In this document: positions 44,319 through 53,810 of the stretch, in pieces | Layout of the letters: each line of letters opens with the position of its first letter | Position numbering within the stretch: position 1 is the stretch's first letter | Assembly (NCBI RefSeq): GCF_039529835.1 | Contig: NZ_CP154262.1 | Span: 2,914,001 to 2,978,000 of the forward strand | DNA length: 64,000 nucleotides | DNA from: Arthrobacter sp. TMP15 | GTDB taxonomy: Bacteria; Actinomycetota; Actinomycetes; Actinomycetales; Micrococcaceae | Direction: 5' to 3' | Program-made: the position numbers and the translations under genes | The notes under the pieces: generated by a model | What the model was told of the DNA's origin: nothing | What the model saw: only the letters and a program-made list of their open reading frames with translations | The model's database searches: none

Positions 44319-45161
44319 GTGAGAGCCGAGATCGAAGTTGCTGGCCGTAAACGGTCTTACCAGCTGATTACAAGAACGTCAGCTGATACTCAAAGTCGGC
44401 AAGAAACCTCCGCCGTGCTCATTTTTTTACACGGTTCCAAGCAAACCGGGCAGTCGGTACGCGAGTTCGCTGGGAACAGCATTGATCAGCTGGCAGACAA
44501 CGGGCATGTGGCAGTTGTTTACCCGGATGGACTGCAAAAACGCTGGAATCATAATAAAAACAGCTCCGGCAGTACCAATGATGTTGCTTTCATAGAATCC
44601 CTGGCAGACCATTTTCATGGCAAATACGGTCCCATTCCGGTGATTATTGCTGGTTTTTCCAACGGCGGACAGTTGGTCATCCGGCTGATTCATGAAAACC
44701 AGGAGAAATTCCATGGAGCCGCTATCATCGGTGCCACACTGCCACGACCGGGGGGTTTGGACTTCGCCGATCAGCTAAGACCATTACCGGTGCTGCTGAT
44801 CCACGGGACAAGTGACCTTGTGGTTCCATACGGAGGTGAAGGGTGGTTTGCCACGTTCTTCGGTGCCCGGCGCGGACCCTCAGCCCTGAAAACGGCCCAG
44901 TACTTCGCTGCGCGCAACTCGATCTCTAACCCGCCTTTGCATGAGGTATTGCCGCATCGCAAGGAGAGCGGTAGGACCACTGTTGGCCTCACCCGCTTTG
45001 AGCAGGATGCGCTCCCAAGCGTTTGGCTTTATACAGTCAGAGGCGGCGGACACGTGGTGCCGAACCGCCATCGAAAAGCCATCTTTCTCGCAGGCAGAAC
45101 AACCCAGGACATCACAACAGCACAGGCACTGGCAGACTTTTTTCCCGTACTGCGCAAATGA
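44319..45161 (+). CDS. Alpha/beta-hydrolase, PHB depolymerase-like esterase
   Basis: About 280 residues from the GTG at 44319, which has AAGGAA 5 nt upstream and follows xseB by 22 nt. The longer frame reaching into xseB is rejected. The oxyanion segment is VLIFLHGSKQTG, the nucleophile elbow IAGFSNGGQLVIRL (G-x-S-x-G), Asp in LLIHGTSDLVVPYGG, and His in RGGGHVVPN. No signal peptide, so cytosolic. Substrate unknown. Confidence 0.88.
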   Translation: MRAEIEVAGRKRSYQLITRTSADTQSRQETSAVLIFLHGSKQTGQSVREFAGNSIDQLADNGHVAVVYPDGLQKRWNHNKNSSGSTNDVAFIESLADHFHGKYGPIPVIIAGFSNGGQLVIRLIHENQEKFHGAAIIGATLPRPGGLDFADQLRPLPVLLIHGTSDLVVPYGGEGWFATFFGARRGPSALKTAQYFAARNSISNPPLHEVLPHRKESGRTTVGLTRFEQDALPSVWLYTVRGGGHVVPNRHRKAIFLAGRTTQDITTAQALADFFPVLRK

Positions 45162-45248
45162 TGCCCAGACGCTTTCTCCTACTGCGCTTCTTTCGCATGC
45201 TGCGCTATTTAGGAGTACCGTGCTTCTCAATGCATGCGGCTGTCCGCA

Positions 45249-46103
45249 TCAAGCGTCTTTAAGCCGGGCACGCTCAGCGGCAAGGTCGTAGTCACCTGCC
45301 GGCCATTGCAGATTCAGACTTCCCAGTGTCTTAATAAGAATTTCTTGGACTGCCATACGGGCGTACCACTTCTTGTCCGCTGGGACCACATACCAGGGCG
45401 CATTCTCGGTGCTGGTCTGCTCAAAGACACGCTGGTAGGCGTCCATGTACTCCGGCCAAAACTCACGTTCGTCCAGGTCTGTAGGACTGTATTTCCAGTA
45501 CTTCGTGGGGTCATGTAAACGCGCGGTGAGCCGTTCTAGCTGTTCCTTAGGACTGACGTTCAACATGATTTTTACAATAGAAGTACCAGATTCAACCATC
45601 TCTGCCTCAAACTCGTTGATGGCTTCATAGCGCCGCTGAAGTTCGTCGGCATCTGCCCAAGCATGAACACGGTGGATCAGCACATCTTCGTAGTGGGACC
45701 TATCAAAGACGCCAAACATCCCAGGTACTGGGGCCGCGGGGCGTACACGCCAGAGAAAATGGTGAGCCTTCTCCTCATCAGTTGGTGCCTTGAACGTGGT
45801 CAGCTGCACACCTTGCGGATCTACCGAACCAACCACATGGCCAACAATCCCGCCCTTGCCTGCGGTGTCCATCGCCTGCAAAATCAACAAAATCGATTTT
45901 CTGGAGCCAAAACGACTTTCGGCGAAAAGCTGCTCTTGAAGCTGGGCAAGCACAGGTGCCCTCGCTGCCAAGGTTTCGGCGCCGTCGGACTTCTTGCCTG
46001 AAAAACCTGGAGAGACATTGGTTGCTTGCTCCGCAAGAGAAAAGCCGGAATCTACTTTCAGCAAATCGCTTGGGTGTTTAGTGAATCCAATTGGCAATGA
46101 CAT
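45249..46103 (-). CDS. Polyphosphate kinase 2 family protein
   Basis: 284 residues from the ATG at 46103 (MSLPIGFTKH), supported by GGGAAAGG 6 nt upstream. The longer frame overlaps the aminotransferase gene and lacks such a site. Walker A is LQAMDTAGKGGIVGHV. FDRSHYEDVLIHRVH, LNVSPKEQLERLTAR and YWKYSPTDLDER are typical PPK2 blocks. It transfers phosphate between polyphosphate and nucleotides. Substrate class not decided. It lies 13 nt after the aminotransferase. Confidence 0.92.
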   Translation of the reverse strand: MSLPIGFTKHPSDLLKVDSGFSLAEQATNVSPGFSGKKSDGAETLAARAPVLAQLQEQLFAESRFGSRKSILLILQAMDTAGKGGIVGHVVGSVDPQGVQLTTFKAPTDEEKAHHFLWRVRPAAPVPGMFGVFDRSHYEDVLIHRVHAWADADELQRRYEAINEFEAEMVESGTSIVKIMLNVSPKEQLERLTARLHDPTKYWKYSPTDLDEREFWPEYMDAYQRVFEQTSTENAPWYVVPADKKWYARMAVQEILIKTLGSLNLQWPAGDYDLAAERARLKDA

Positions 46104-46116
46104 GGTGGGCCTTTCC

Positions 46117-47334
46117 CTAGGGTTTGTAAGTACTGAGGAATTCTGCGATGCGTCCAATGGCTTCTTCCAGGACCAACACATTAGGCAACGTCACAAGGCG
46201 AAAATGATCGGGACGAATCCAATTAAACGCTGTGCCATGTGAAATCAGGATTTTTTGGGATTCCAGCAGATCCAAGGCAAATTTCTCGTCACTTTTGATC
46301 GGGTAAGCCTCCGGGTCAAGTTTGGGAAATAAGTAGAGCGCACCCTTGGCCTGATTGGTAGTAACCCCGGGGATGTCGTTGAGTAGCTTATAGGCGATGT
46401 CCCGCTGTTCCTTGAGCCGACCGCCGGGCAGGATCAGATCCTTAATGCTCTGGTATCCCCCCAAAGCTGTCTGAATGGCGTGCTGTCCAGGGACATTGGC
46501 ACACATGCGCATATTCGCCAGTAGGTTGATCCCCTCAAGATAATCCGCTGCCCGAGCCTTGGGCCCGGAAATAGCAAGCCAGCCAGAGCGATACCCACAG
46601 ATCCGGTAGGCCTTAGACAACCCGCTGAAGGTCATGCACAGAACGTCATCACCGGTGATGGTTGCTGTGTTGATGTGTTCGGCATCGTCGTAGAGAATCT
46701 TCTCGTAGATCTCATCCGAGAACACCACCAACCCGTACTTGTAGGCAAGGTCAACCATGGCTTTCACGATGTGTCTTGGGTAGACCGCGCCGGTGGGATT
46801 GTTGGGGTTAATGACCACTAGGCCCTTGGTTTTGGCGGTGATCTTCGATTCAAGATCCGCAAGATCCGGCCACCATTCCTGGTTCTCGTCACAGAGGTAG
46901 TGCACCGGACGCCCGCCCGCCAGACTCACAGATGCGGTCCACAAGGGGTAATCAGGAGTGGGAACAAGCACTTCATCGCCGGTATTCAGCAGCGCCATCA
47001 GGGACAGCGTGATCAATTCGCTGACACCGTTTCCCAGGTAGACATCATCAACGTGGATGTTTTGGATACCTCGCGTTTGGTAATACTGCACGACGGCGGT
47101 CCTCGCCGAAAAGATCCCCCGAGAGTCGCTGTAGCCCTGAGCGTGTGGCAGGTGAGCCATCATGTCCACCAAAATGGCATCTGGTGCCTCAAATCCGAAA
47201 GGGGCCGGATTACCAATGTTCAGCTTCAGGATTCGGTGCCCTTCGGCTTCCAACTTTTGGGCCCGTTCCAGCACAGGTCCACGGATATCGTAGAGAACAT
47301 TGTGAAGCTTGGTGGACTGCTTGAAATCTGCCAT
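46117..47334 (-). CDS. alaA: AlaA-like PLP-dependent aminotransferase
   Basis: 405 residues, strongly similar in motif order to E. coli AlaA: KLHNVLYDIRGPVLERAQ, ILKLNIGNPAPFGFEAPD, GNGVSELITLSL, TPDYPLWTASVSLAGG, INPNNPTGAVYP, SDEIYEKILYD, and the PLP lysine in FSGLSKAYRICGYRSGW. It makes alanine from pyruvate and glutamate. It is followed closely by the PPK2 gene on the same strand. Confidence 0.93.
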   Translation of the reverse strand: MADFKQSTKLHNVLYDIRGPVLERAQKLEAEGHRILKLNIGNPAPFGFEAPDAILVDMMAHLPHAQGYSDSRGIFSARTAVVQYYQTRGIQNIHVDDVYLGNGVSELITLSLMALLNTGDEVLVPTPDYPLWTASVSLAGGRPVHYLCDENQEWWPDLADLESKITAKTKGLVVINPNNPTGAVYPRHIVKAMVDLAYKYGLVVFSDEIYEKILYDDAEHINTATITGDDVLCMTFSGLSKAYRICGYRSGWLAISGPKARAADYLEGINLLANMRMCANVPGQHAIQTALGGYQSIKDLILPGGRLKEQRDIAYKLLNDIPGVTTNQAKGALYLFPKLDPEAYPIKSDEKFALDLLESQKILISHGTAFNWIRPDHFRLVTLPNVLVLEEAIGRIAEFLSTYKP

Positions 47335-47400
47335 TTACCCAATATGGCACAGCTGCTCCGTGTTTGCTTCCGCAACGTGCCCACCTTCGCAGGCCAATGG

Positions 47401-48363
47401 CTAAGAACTGGCCTTGACAAGTCCCTGCTGTACCAGCCAGATGGTTGCAACCTCGGATAAGTCGCCATAGTGACGGTCCTGGGACAGGCGGTTAAGGTTG
47501 GCTAGCTCTTCTGTGTTTAGAGCGGCGCTGACCCGGTTCAGAACCGCCTGCACTTCTGCCGGAACCCTGTTCTTGGCCACCAAAGGGACAACGTTTTGGC
47601 TGAGAAAAAGTCCTTTGGGATCACTGAGTATCACTAAGGAGTTATCCGCTATCGCAGGAGAAGAATTGGGCAGCTGGGCAATTTGGATTTCATCCCGCAA
47701 GAGGGACCAGAGAATGCTCACGTCGTTGAAGTCCAGGGTGGGCATCAGCGCCTTGTAACTTTTTGGCGTGCAGTTATAGTCGTTGCCCAAGCCGGGTAAG
47801 CCCCGCTCCTTGACCTTAAACTCCGCCGAGCCACCCATGCCCAGTTTCTCGCACACCTTCCCCAAATCGGAGAGGCTCTTGAGCTGGTATTTCTCCGCCG
47901 TGAGTGCTGTGACCACAGTGACGTTGCTATTCTCGGTTTTGGCTGTATCCAGCAGGCCGATACCGGTTGGCAACGAGGTTTTTAGCGCATCAATAACATC
48001 GCCTGCACCCACATCAGTATCGGCAGGGGCAATGGCGGACAGTGCCAAACGAGAATAAACGGGAACAATGTCCACGCTCCCTGCCTCCACGCCCGAAACT
48101 ACGGCCCCTTGGTTGAGCGGGGGCTTAATAATCTCGGCTTTGACGCCTGCAGCATTCAACGCCGCGGCGTACACGTGGGCCAGCAGGGCACCTTCTTGGG
48201 GGTTCACGCCGTCGGGCACTTCCGGGGTTGCCACCTTGAGGGGAACCTGCGCTACTTCTTCAGAGGCGGTATGAATAGTGGTAATTGGTTCAGGAGTGCA
48301 AGCAACTGTTGTCCCCATGAGCAACAGGAAGATTCCCAGTGCGACAACTAATTTTCGATGCAC
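47401..48363 (-). CDS. Osmoprotectant-type ABC substrate-binding lipoprotein (OpuAC/OsmF-like)
   Basis: About 320 residues from the GTG at 48363 (AGGGAG upstream). The lipobox is TVAC (Cys22). The mature part resembles glycine betaine/choline-binding proteins: EGALLAHVYAAALNAAGV near the start, SLSDLGKVCEKLGMGGSAEFKVKERGLPGL, and DLSEVATIWLVQQGL at the end. No transporter genes are adjacent, so it may work with a remote system. It starts 26 nt after the beta-galactosidase stop. Confidence 0.82.
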   Translation of the reverse strand: MHRKLVVALGIFLLLMGTTVACTPEPITTIHTASEEVAQVPLKVATPEVPDGVNPQEGALLAHVYAAALNAAGVKAEIIKPPLNQGAVVSGVEAGSVDIVPVYSRLALSAIAPADTDVGAGDVIDALKTSLPTGIGLLDTAKTENSNVTVVTALTAEKYQLKSLSDLGKVCEKLGMGGSAEFKVKERGLPGLGNDYNCTPKSYKALMPTLDFNDVSILWSLLRDEIQIAQLPNSSPAIADNSLVILSDPKGLFLSQNVVPLVAKNRVPAEVQAVLNRVSAALNTEELANLNRLSQDRHYGDLSEVATIWLVQQGLVKASS

Positions 48364-48388
48364 TGCACTTCTCCCTAAAACTTTTTTA

Positions 48389-50335
48389 TTACCCCAAATC
48401 CTCAACATACGTTACCCCGACAAGACCCAAATTGGGCTCTTCAAGAAGTTCTCCATGCGTTCCGCCGCGTTCGAGTTCCAACACAGTTATCTCATTGCTG
48501 CCGGTTCTTAGCAGCGGAGCGGGAACGTACAGTGTGATTTGGGGGCCCACTTCCCAAAATCGTCCCAGCAGAAAACCATTGATCCACACCATGCCTTTTC
48601 CGAAACCTGGCAGTGCCAAGTACGTGTCGGCAGGCTCTTGGACGTTGATCTCACCGTGAAAGTACCCCGGCTCACGGGTATCAGCGGCGGTACTTTCATC
48701 ATCTGGTCCAGACAGCGTCCCCGGGCTTCGAGCAGGGACACCGATCTCCAGCAGTTCGGACAACGGCCTCTCCAGATTGATGGCGCGCTGCTCCCAATGG
48801 AAGACGTAACGTTGGTTGATCAGTACCCCGTCGAGGATACCTTTGCCCTGACCAAAGAATGGTCCGTAGTTCACACGGCCCTGGTTCTCCACCAAAATTT
48901 CCAGTTTTGCCAGCCCGCCGCCAGTTTCAACGTTCAAACCCTGCGCACCAGTCGCGTCATTGAGGACACCCGCGTAGACGTTGTCCACCCAGATGTAGGC
49001 TCTGTCATGCAAATCCCTAATCTTGATGGTTGCCTCACCGACCGGCAGGATCGCTTTTGCGCCGTAGTGGACCATGCCTCGGTCAAGACCCAGTTTTTCA
49101 AAAGCTAGTGGCTTAACGCTCGCCACAGGTTCGATGTCCCTAACAAAATCAAGCAGTCCCGTACCCCGGGTCAGATCAAAATGGCGGGCCGGCAGCACGG
49201 GTATAGGACGGGACAATTTCTCAGGGACAGGCGTCAGTTCCCGCCCGGATGCTGCAAAGAAAATCTCACGCATTGCATGGAACTTCTCTGTCAGGTGCCC
49301 ATCCTCAGCAATCGGGGCATCCGAGTCGTAGCTGGTGACTGTCGGTTGAAGGGCGCCGTCGTGGTTTGCCCCAGATGCCAGACCAAAGTTGGTCCCGCCA
49401 TGAGCCATGTACAGACAGATCGAGCCATCAAGGTCAAGAATCTTTTTTACTTCGGCTCCCGCATCAATTCCGCCGCGGGTGTGGTGATCTTCGCCCCAGT
49501 GGTCAAACCAGCCATTCCAGAATTCAACGGTGAAGAACGGCTCACCGGGGCGCCTTCGTTCCCACACTGCATCCGCCTCTGGCCCGCGGGAGCCAAGAGT
49601 CGCCGTCGCCCACGTCTCTGGCAGGGAACCGCCGTCAAGGAAGTAGTCCGTACCGCCGTCGGCCGTAAACAAAATCTCAGTGATACCGCGATCCAGCAGC
49701 GCTTTGTTGTTCCAACGCAGATATTCCACATCGTCACCGTAACTGCCGTACTCATTCTCGACTTGCACGGCAATCACCGGACCTCCATGGCACGCCTGTA
49801 GTGGCTCAATGATCGGCAGCAGGACATCAAACCACTCTTCAACGGCGTTGGTAAACAACGGATCTGATGAACGCAACACCATGTCAGGGTTGGAGATGGC
49901 CCATGAGGGGAAACCTGCGTTGTCCCACTCGGCACAGATGTAAGGACCGGGGCGGACAATGACATCCAGCCCCGCATTTCCGGCCAGAGTAATGAAGGCG
50001 GCCAAGTCTTTCCAACCACTGAAATCCGGGGCGAGGTCCTTATAGGGCTGGTGAAAATTCCATGCAACGTATGTGTCTAGTGTGTTCACCCCCATCGCCA
50101 CGAGCCGGTCAATCCGGTCCTGCCAAAGCTGGGGATGGATCCGAAAATAGTGCACGGCACCGGCAATGATGCGGTGCGGTTCACCGTACCTAAAAAGTTT
50201 CCGGTTTGCGTAGGACAACGCCGGAGGGGTCGTGGCACCCCCGGAAGTTGCCGGCGTTTGAGGCTGAACGGGCTTTTCCGGTTTTAGACGGGCGTTATCA
50301 GCTGGTTCCTCTGGTGAGATCGTGGACTTGGACAA
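48389..50335 (-). CDS. Glycoside hydrolase family 35 beta-galactosidase
   Basis: 648 residues, no signal peptide. An unusual N-terminal stretch of about 40 Pro/Lys-rich residues precedes the GH35 barrel. Motifs are RIIAGAVHYFRIHPQLWQDR, RPGPYICAEWDNAGFP, the acid/base Glu195 in VQVENEYGSYGD, and the nucleophile Glu271 in FFTVEFWNGWFD. It removes terminal beta-galactose. Divergent from a LacI-family regulator, which very likely controls it. Confidence 0.95.
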   Translation of the reverse strand: MSKSTISPEEPADNARLKPEKPVQPQTPATSGGATTPPALSYANRKLFRYGEPHRIIAGAVHYFRIHPQLWQDRIDRLVAMGVNTLDTYVAWNFHQPYKDLAPDFSGWKDLAAFITLAGNAGLDVIVRPGPYICAEWDNAGFPSWAISNPDMVLRSSDPLFTNAVEEWFDVLLPIIEPLQACHGGPVIAVQVENEYGSYGDDVEYLRWNNKALLDRGITEILFTADGGTDYFLDGGSLPETWATATLGSRGPEADAVWERRRPGEPFFTVEFWNGWFDHWGEDHHTRGGIDAGAEVKKILDLDGSICLYMAHGGTNFGLASGANHDGALQPTVTSYDSDAPIAEDGHLTEKFHAMREIFFAASGRELTPVPEKLSRPIPVLPARHFDLTRGTGLLDFVRDIEPVASVKPLAFEKLGLDRGMVHYGAKAILPVGEATIKIRDLHDRAYIWVDNVYAGVLNDATGAQGLNVETGGGLAKLEILVENQGRVNYGPFFGQGKGILDGVLINQRYVFHWEQRAINLERPLSELLEIGVPARSPGTLSGPDDESTAADTREPGYFHGEINVQEPADTYLALPGFGKGMVWINGFLLGRFWEVGPQITLYVPAPLLRTGSNEITVLELERGGTHGELLEEPNLGLVGVTYVEDLG

Positions 50336-50539
50336 CTAAACTCCCGGCACTAATTTTTAGGCTGATACAAAGACTTTGATATGCATAACAATTCTAAGCC
50401 TGGCAGTCTGGGAAAAACGCCATGCCGCACCGTCCCACCCAGAATTAGCGGTATGTTACAAGTAAACAATCTTGGCTCTTTGGGGACCCGCTCCCCGTGC
50501 CGCAGCCCACCCGAAACACGTCACACTTAGAGGATCTCA
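50336..50539. promoter_or_regulatory. Divergent promoter region of GH35 gene and LacI regulator
   Basis: 204 bases between divergent starts. A partial dyad TGTT-N7-AACA at 50454-50468 is the best operator-like site I find, and is weak by LacI-family standards. The region must hold both promoters. Confidence 0.3.
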
Positions 50540-51562
50540 ATGAGCACGGAACAGTTCACTCGCGGGCCGGCAATGCGAGACGTCGCAGCAGCAGCACGCG
50601 TCTCCGCGCAGACGGTTTCTCGAGTGCTCAATGAGCACCCTAATGTCCACGACAGCACAAGGCGGCGTGTTCTGGCAGCCATTGAAGACCTTGGTTACCG
50701 ACGGAATAATACGGCACGCGCACTCGTCACTGGACGCTCTAAAACGATTGGCGCACTGACACTAGCAACTAACAATTACTCTCGATCCTCGTTGGCGTTG
50801 GGTGTTGAACTTGGCGCACGCGAAGCTGGCTACACAGTGACATCCGCGACCTCCAGCTTCAATGTCCAAGCCTTAACCGATGCCGTGAGCCGATTGGTTC
50901 ACCAAGGAGTCGATGGCATCATTATCTCCGCACCCTTGCACGACGCAGCTGCGCAGATCAGCAAAATTACCTCGAGAATCCCAACTGTCAACACTGATGG
51001 GTCTTCCAACATGGGCCAGAACATGGTCGGTGTTGATCAGGATACTGCCGCTGTTTTAGCAACCAAACATTTGCTGGAGCTAGGACACGAAACCGTATGG
51101 CACATAGCCGGTCCGCGCGAATGGTCGGATGCTGCAAGCCGCCTTAACAGCTGGCGGCGGACCCTACGGGAAGCAGGCGCTACGGTCCCGCCCGAGCTTT
51201 ACGGCGATTGGAGTCCCGAATCCGGTTACCGCAATGGACTCATCTTGGGCCGCATGCCAGAAGTCACAGCAATCTTGGTGGCTAGCGATGAAATGGCATT
51301 TGGCGTAGTCCGCGCGTTGACTGAGTTGGGGCGGCGCGTCCCTGAAGATGTTTCAGTGGTCGGCATTGATGACATTGATTTGGCAGCCTTTTCCAATCCT
51401 CCTCTGACAACCATTCGCCAATCGTTTGAAGAGACCGGCCGCCGCGCTGTGCAACATTTGGTTGCCCAGATCAATCACCCCGAGATGGCAAGCACCCCGG
51501 AGCTGGTTGCGCCGAGTCTGATGATTCGCTCAAGTACTGCGGCGCCCCCTGCACGGGGCTAA
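50540..51562 (+). CDS. LacI family transcriptional regulator
   Basis: 340 residues. The HTH and hinge are AMRDVAAAARVSAQTVSRVLNEHPNVHDSTRRRVLAAIEDLGY (about 11-53), followed by the periplasmic-binding-like sugar domain (GVDGIIISAPLHD, TAVVASDEMAFG-like segment, VSVVGIDDIDLAAFSNPPLTTI). It likely senses a galactoside and controls the divergent GH35 gene and perhaps the sugar kinase that ends 5 nt after it. Confidence 0.94.
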   Translation: MSTEQFTRGPAMRDVAAAARVSAQTVSRVLNEHPNVHDSTRRRVLAAIEDLGYRRNNTARALVTGRSKTIGALTLATNNYSRSSLALGVELGAREAGYTVTSATSSFNVQALTDAVSRLVHQGVDGIIISAPLHDAAAQISKITSRIPTVNTDGSSNMGQNMVGVDQDTAAVLATKHLLELGHETVWHIAGPREWSDAASRLNSWRRTLREAGATVPPELYGDWSPESGYRNGLILGRMPEVTAILVASDEMAFGVVRALTELGRRVPEDVSVVGIDDIDLAAFSNPPLTTIRQSFEETGRRAVQHLVAQINHPEMASTPELVAPSLMIRSSTAAPPARG

Positions 51563-51566
51563 ACGG

Positions 51567-52538
51567 CTAGCCCTGCGTTGCGTGGGCCTGCGTCGCTACT
51601 AGCAGGGGGATCCCAAAGATGGGGTCCTGCTTGAGAATCTGCACATCGCTATAACCAAGCCCTGCCAGGTGTGAGATAAAGGCCTCTTGAAGTGCCGGGA
51701 CGTTACTGCCCATGCCACTGCCCAATACGATGGGTCCTGAAATATTCAGCTGGCTCGCCACTTTCGCAGCCATGGCAGCGAGGTCCTTAGCCGCCTGATC
51801 GACCAACGCCGATGCGTGTGCATGGCCATTTTCGGCAGCGCCAAAGATTACCGGGGACGCCGCTGCCCAGTAACGACGAGTGGTGCCCTGATGGAAGTGA
51901 GCAATCAGTTCCCCTGGCTCCTGGAGCTGGCAGTACTTCAGAAGTGCAGCCGTCAGCTCGTCTACTGGCTTCCCGGAATCCATCCGTTCCAGACTGTAGC
52001 GAACTGCTTCACGGCCAAGCCAATACCCGCTGCCTTCATCCCCAAGCAAATAGCCCCAACCTCCGGCACGCGCTTCCTGGCACACTTGGTTCATGCCCCA
52101 GGCGGCCGAGCCGGTCCCAGCAATGACGGCAACCCCTGTTGTAGTCCCGCCCGCGGCGAGAAGAAGGCGAGTGTCATGCACCACGCTCACGTGCGCACCA
52201 GGAACAAAAGGTGAGATGAGGCTGCGAAGTGCTGCTGCGTCGTCGTCCGTGTCAACACCACCGGCACCGGCATACACCTGGCTGGCCTCACTCACGTCCA
52301 ATCGGGCAAACAGTGTGCCCATATTCTCCGCGGCAGTCTCCGGGGTCACATTTTGGACGTTTGTACTGCCAACGCTGAAATCGGAGGTGATGACACCCTC
52401 ACTCCACACGATGCCGCGGGTTTTGGAGCCACCAATATCAAGGCCCACAAAACGGGCAGGCAGCGCAGGAAGGTTCAGCGCAGCAGGGTTCAGCGCAGGA
52501 AGGTTCAGCGCAGCGGGGTTCAAAGGCGTATTGTCCAC
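51567..52538 (-). CDS. BadF/BcrA-type ATPase, N-acetylglucosamine kinase-like
   Basis: 323 residues. The sugar-kinase phosphate loop is FVGLDIGGSKTRGIV (30-44), followed by AGAGGVDTDDD, AVIAGTGSAAWGM and GGWGYLLGDEGSGYWLGREAV. This is the ASKHA fold of BadF/GlcNAc kinases. Before it lies an odd N-terminus in which LNPAALNLPA is repeated, encoded by a 30-bp tandem duplication. Convergent with the LacI gene (4 nt). Sugar substrate not known. Confidence 0.88.
   Translation of the reverse strand: MDNTPLNPAALNLPALNPAALNLPALPARFVGLDIGGSKTRGIVWSEGVITSDFSVGSTNVQNVTPETAAENMGTLFARLDVSEASQVYAGAGGVDTDDDAAALRSLISPFVPGAHVSVVHDTRLLLAAGGTTTGVAVIAGTGSAAWGMNQVCQEARAGGWGYLLGDEGSGYWLGREAVRYSLERMDSGKPVDELTAALLKYCQLQEPGELIAHFHQGTTRRYWAAASPVIFGAAENGHAHASALVDQAAKDLAAMAAKVASQLNISGPIVLGSGMGSNVPALQEAFISHLAGLGYSDVQILKQDPIFGIPLLVATQAHATQG
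52461..52520. repeat. 30-bp tandem duplication in the N-terminus of the sugar kinase
   Basis: Two units (52461-52490 and 52491-52520) differ at one base. Each unit is itself made of two related halves starting CAGCGCAG. They encode the repeated LNPAALNLPA at the start of the protein, ahead of the catalytic domain. Confidence 0.85.
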
Positions 52539-52555
52539 GCCTCTAGACTAATGGC

Positions 52556-53662
52556 ATGTTCACCACACCTTTGATAGCCGCCCCCATGGCTGGCGGAACA
52601 ACCACCACTGAACTTGCCTTGGCGGCCCAAGACGCCGGCGCATTTGCGTTTGCTGCGGGTGGATACAAGACCGCCGATCAGCTGGCCGCGCACATAGCAC
52701 CACTGCGCTCCGCAGGCATCGATTTTGGCGTGAACCTGTTTGTCCCGCGAACCGCACCACTGACATCCGTTCAGCTCATCGAACTGAGCGAATACCGCAC
52801 CAAATTACGGACGACGGCGGGACTCTACGGTGCCGCTGTGCCCGAGGAGTTACTAGCCGAGGACGATCCTCGGGTTCAGGACTACTGGGCCCAGAAGATT
52901 GCATTACTGCTGGCCGATCCAGTAGCGCTTGTCAGCTTTACCTTTGGGCTGGCTCCTGCCGAAGTCGTGGAACAGTTGCACAACGTGGGGACACAGGTAC
53001 TTGCTTCTGTTACGAGCGTTGCAGAAGCCGTGGCCGCCGCCAAATCCGGAGCAGACGCATTGGTGGTCCAACACGCCAATGCCGGTGGCCATAGCGCCGC
53101 CTTTCTTGCGGCGACGGGGACACCTCCGGTGGCGGGTGCGGTGGAAGCCAGTGGGAGTGGGTCCAGTGGGAATGGGTCCAGTGGGGGTAGGTCCAGTATG
53201 AAGCCCGCCACGCTACCACAGCTGATCAGCGAAGTTCGCTCCGAGGTACTGCTTCCACTGGTGGGTGCCGGCGGTATTTCCACCCCGGAAGACGTCAAAG
53301 CCGTATTAGCAGCCGGTGCTGAATCGGCAGCCATCGGCACAGCCTTGATCCGCACTAATGAAAGCGGTGCTCGATTGCTACATAAGAACGCTCTAGGCGA
53401 TCCGAGCTACACAGACACTGCTATTACTCGAGCTTTCACCGGCAAGCCTGCTCGGGCACTGATCAACGATTTTGTGCGAGATTATACGGACGCTGCACCG
53501 CACGCCTACCCTGATGTGCATTTCGCAACGGCACCATTGCGCGCAGCAGCGGCAGCTCAGAACAATCCACGGGCACTAAATCTATGGGCCGGCTCCGGCT
53601 GGAAATCCGCCAGGACGGGACCTGCGGCAGCCGTCATTGCAGGCTTTCTCCAGTTCCTTTAG
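52556..53662 (+). CDS. Nitronate monooxygenase-like FMN oxidoreductase
   Basis: 368 residues with a TIM barrel. It begins LIAAPMAGGTTTTELALAAQDAGAFAFAAGGY and has FGVNLFVP, DALVVQHANAGGHS (the catalytic His region) and LPLVGAGGISTPEDVKAVLAAGAESAAIGTALIRTNES, which bind FMN. The loop after the His region contains a Ser/Gly insertion (SGSGSSGNGSSGGRSS) from a 15-bp triplication. Divergent from the sugar kinase, 17 nt apart. Confidence 0.9.
   Translation: MFTTPLIAAPMAGGTTTTELALAAQDAGAFAFAAGGYKTADQLAAHIAPLRSAGIDFGVNLFVPRTAPLTSVQLIELSEYRTKLRTTAGLYGAAVPEELLAEDDPRVQDYWAQKIALLLADPVALVSFTFGLAPAEVVEQLHNVGTQVLASVTSVAEAVAAAKSGADALVVQHANAGGHSAAFLAATGTPPVAGAVEASGSGSSGNGSSGGRSSMKPATLPQLISEVRSEVLLPLVGAGGISTPEDVKAVLAAGAESAAIGTALIRTNESGARLLHKNALGDPSYTDTAITRAFTGKPARALINDFVRDYTDAAPHAYPDVHFATAPLRAAAAAQNNPRALNLWAGSGWKSARTGPAAAVIAGFLQFL
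53150..53194. repeat. Three 15-bp tandem units in the NMO-like gene
   Basis: AGTGGGAGTGGGTCC, AGTGGGAATGGGTCC and AGTGGGGGTAGGTCC follow each other in frame and encode three Ser/Gly pentapeptides in a loop of the flavoprotein. The composition differs from the rest of the gene. Confidence 0.85.
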
Positions 53663-53810
53663 CCGCAGCGCTGCTGCTTCTCTAGCGAACCCAAGGCCCA
53701 TAACCGTTGAAGTGCTGTACTCAATTATTCGGCAATTTGCTATTATGGCGAACTAACGGCTGCCCTCCGAGACGGGTTGGGCGTGAGAATCGTGAACTTT
53801 GGAGGATCTT

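Noticed and set aside
53150-53194. Possible CRISPR-like repeat
   Set aside because: Units are 15 bp, contiguous, in frame and without spacers, so this is a coding tandem repeat.
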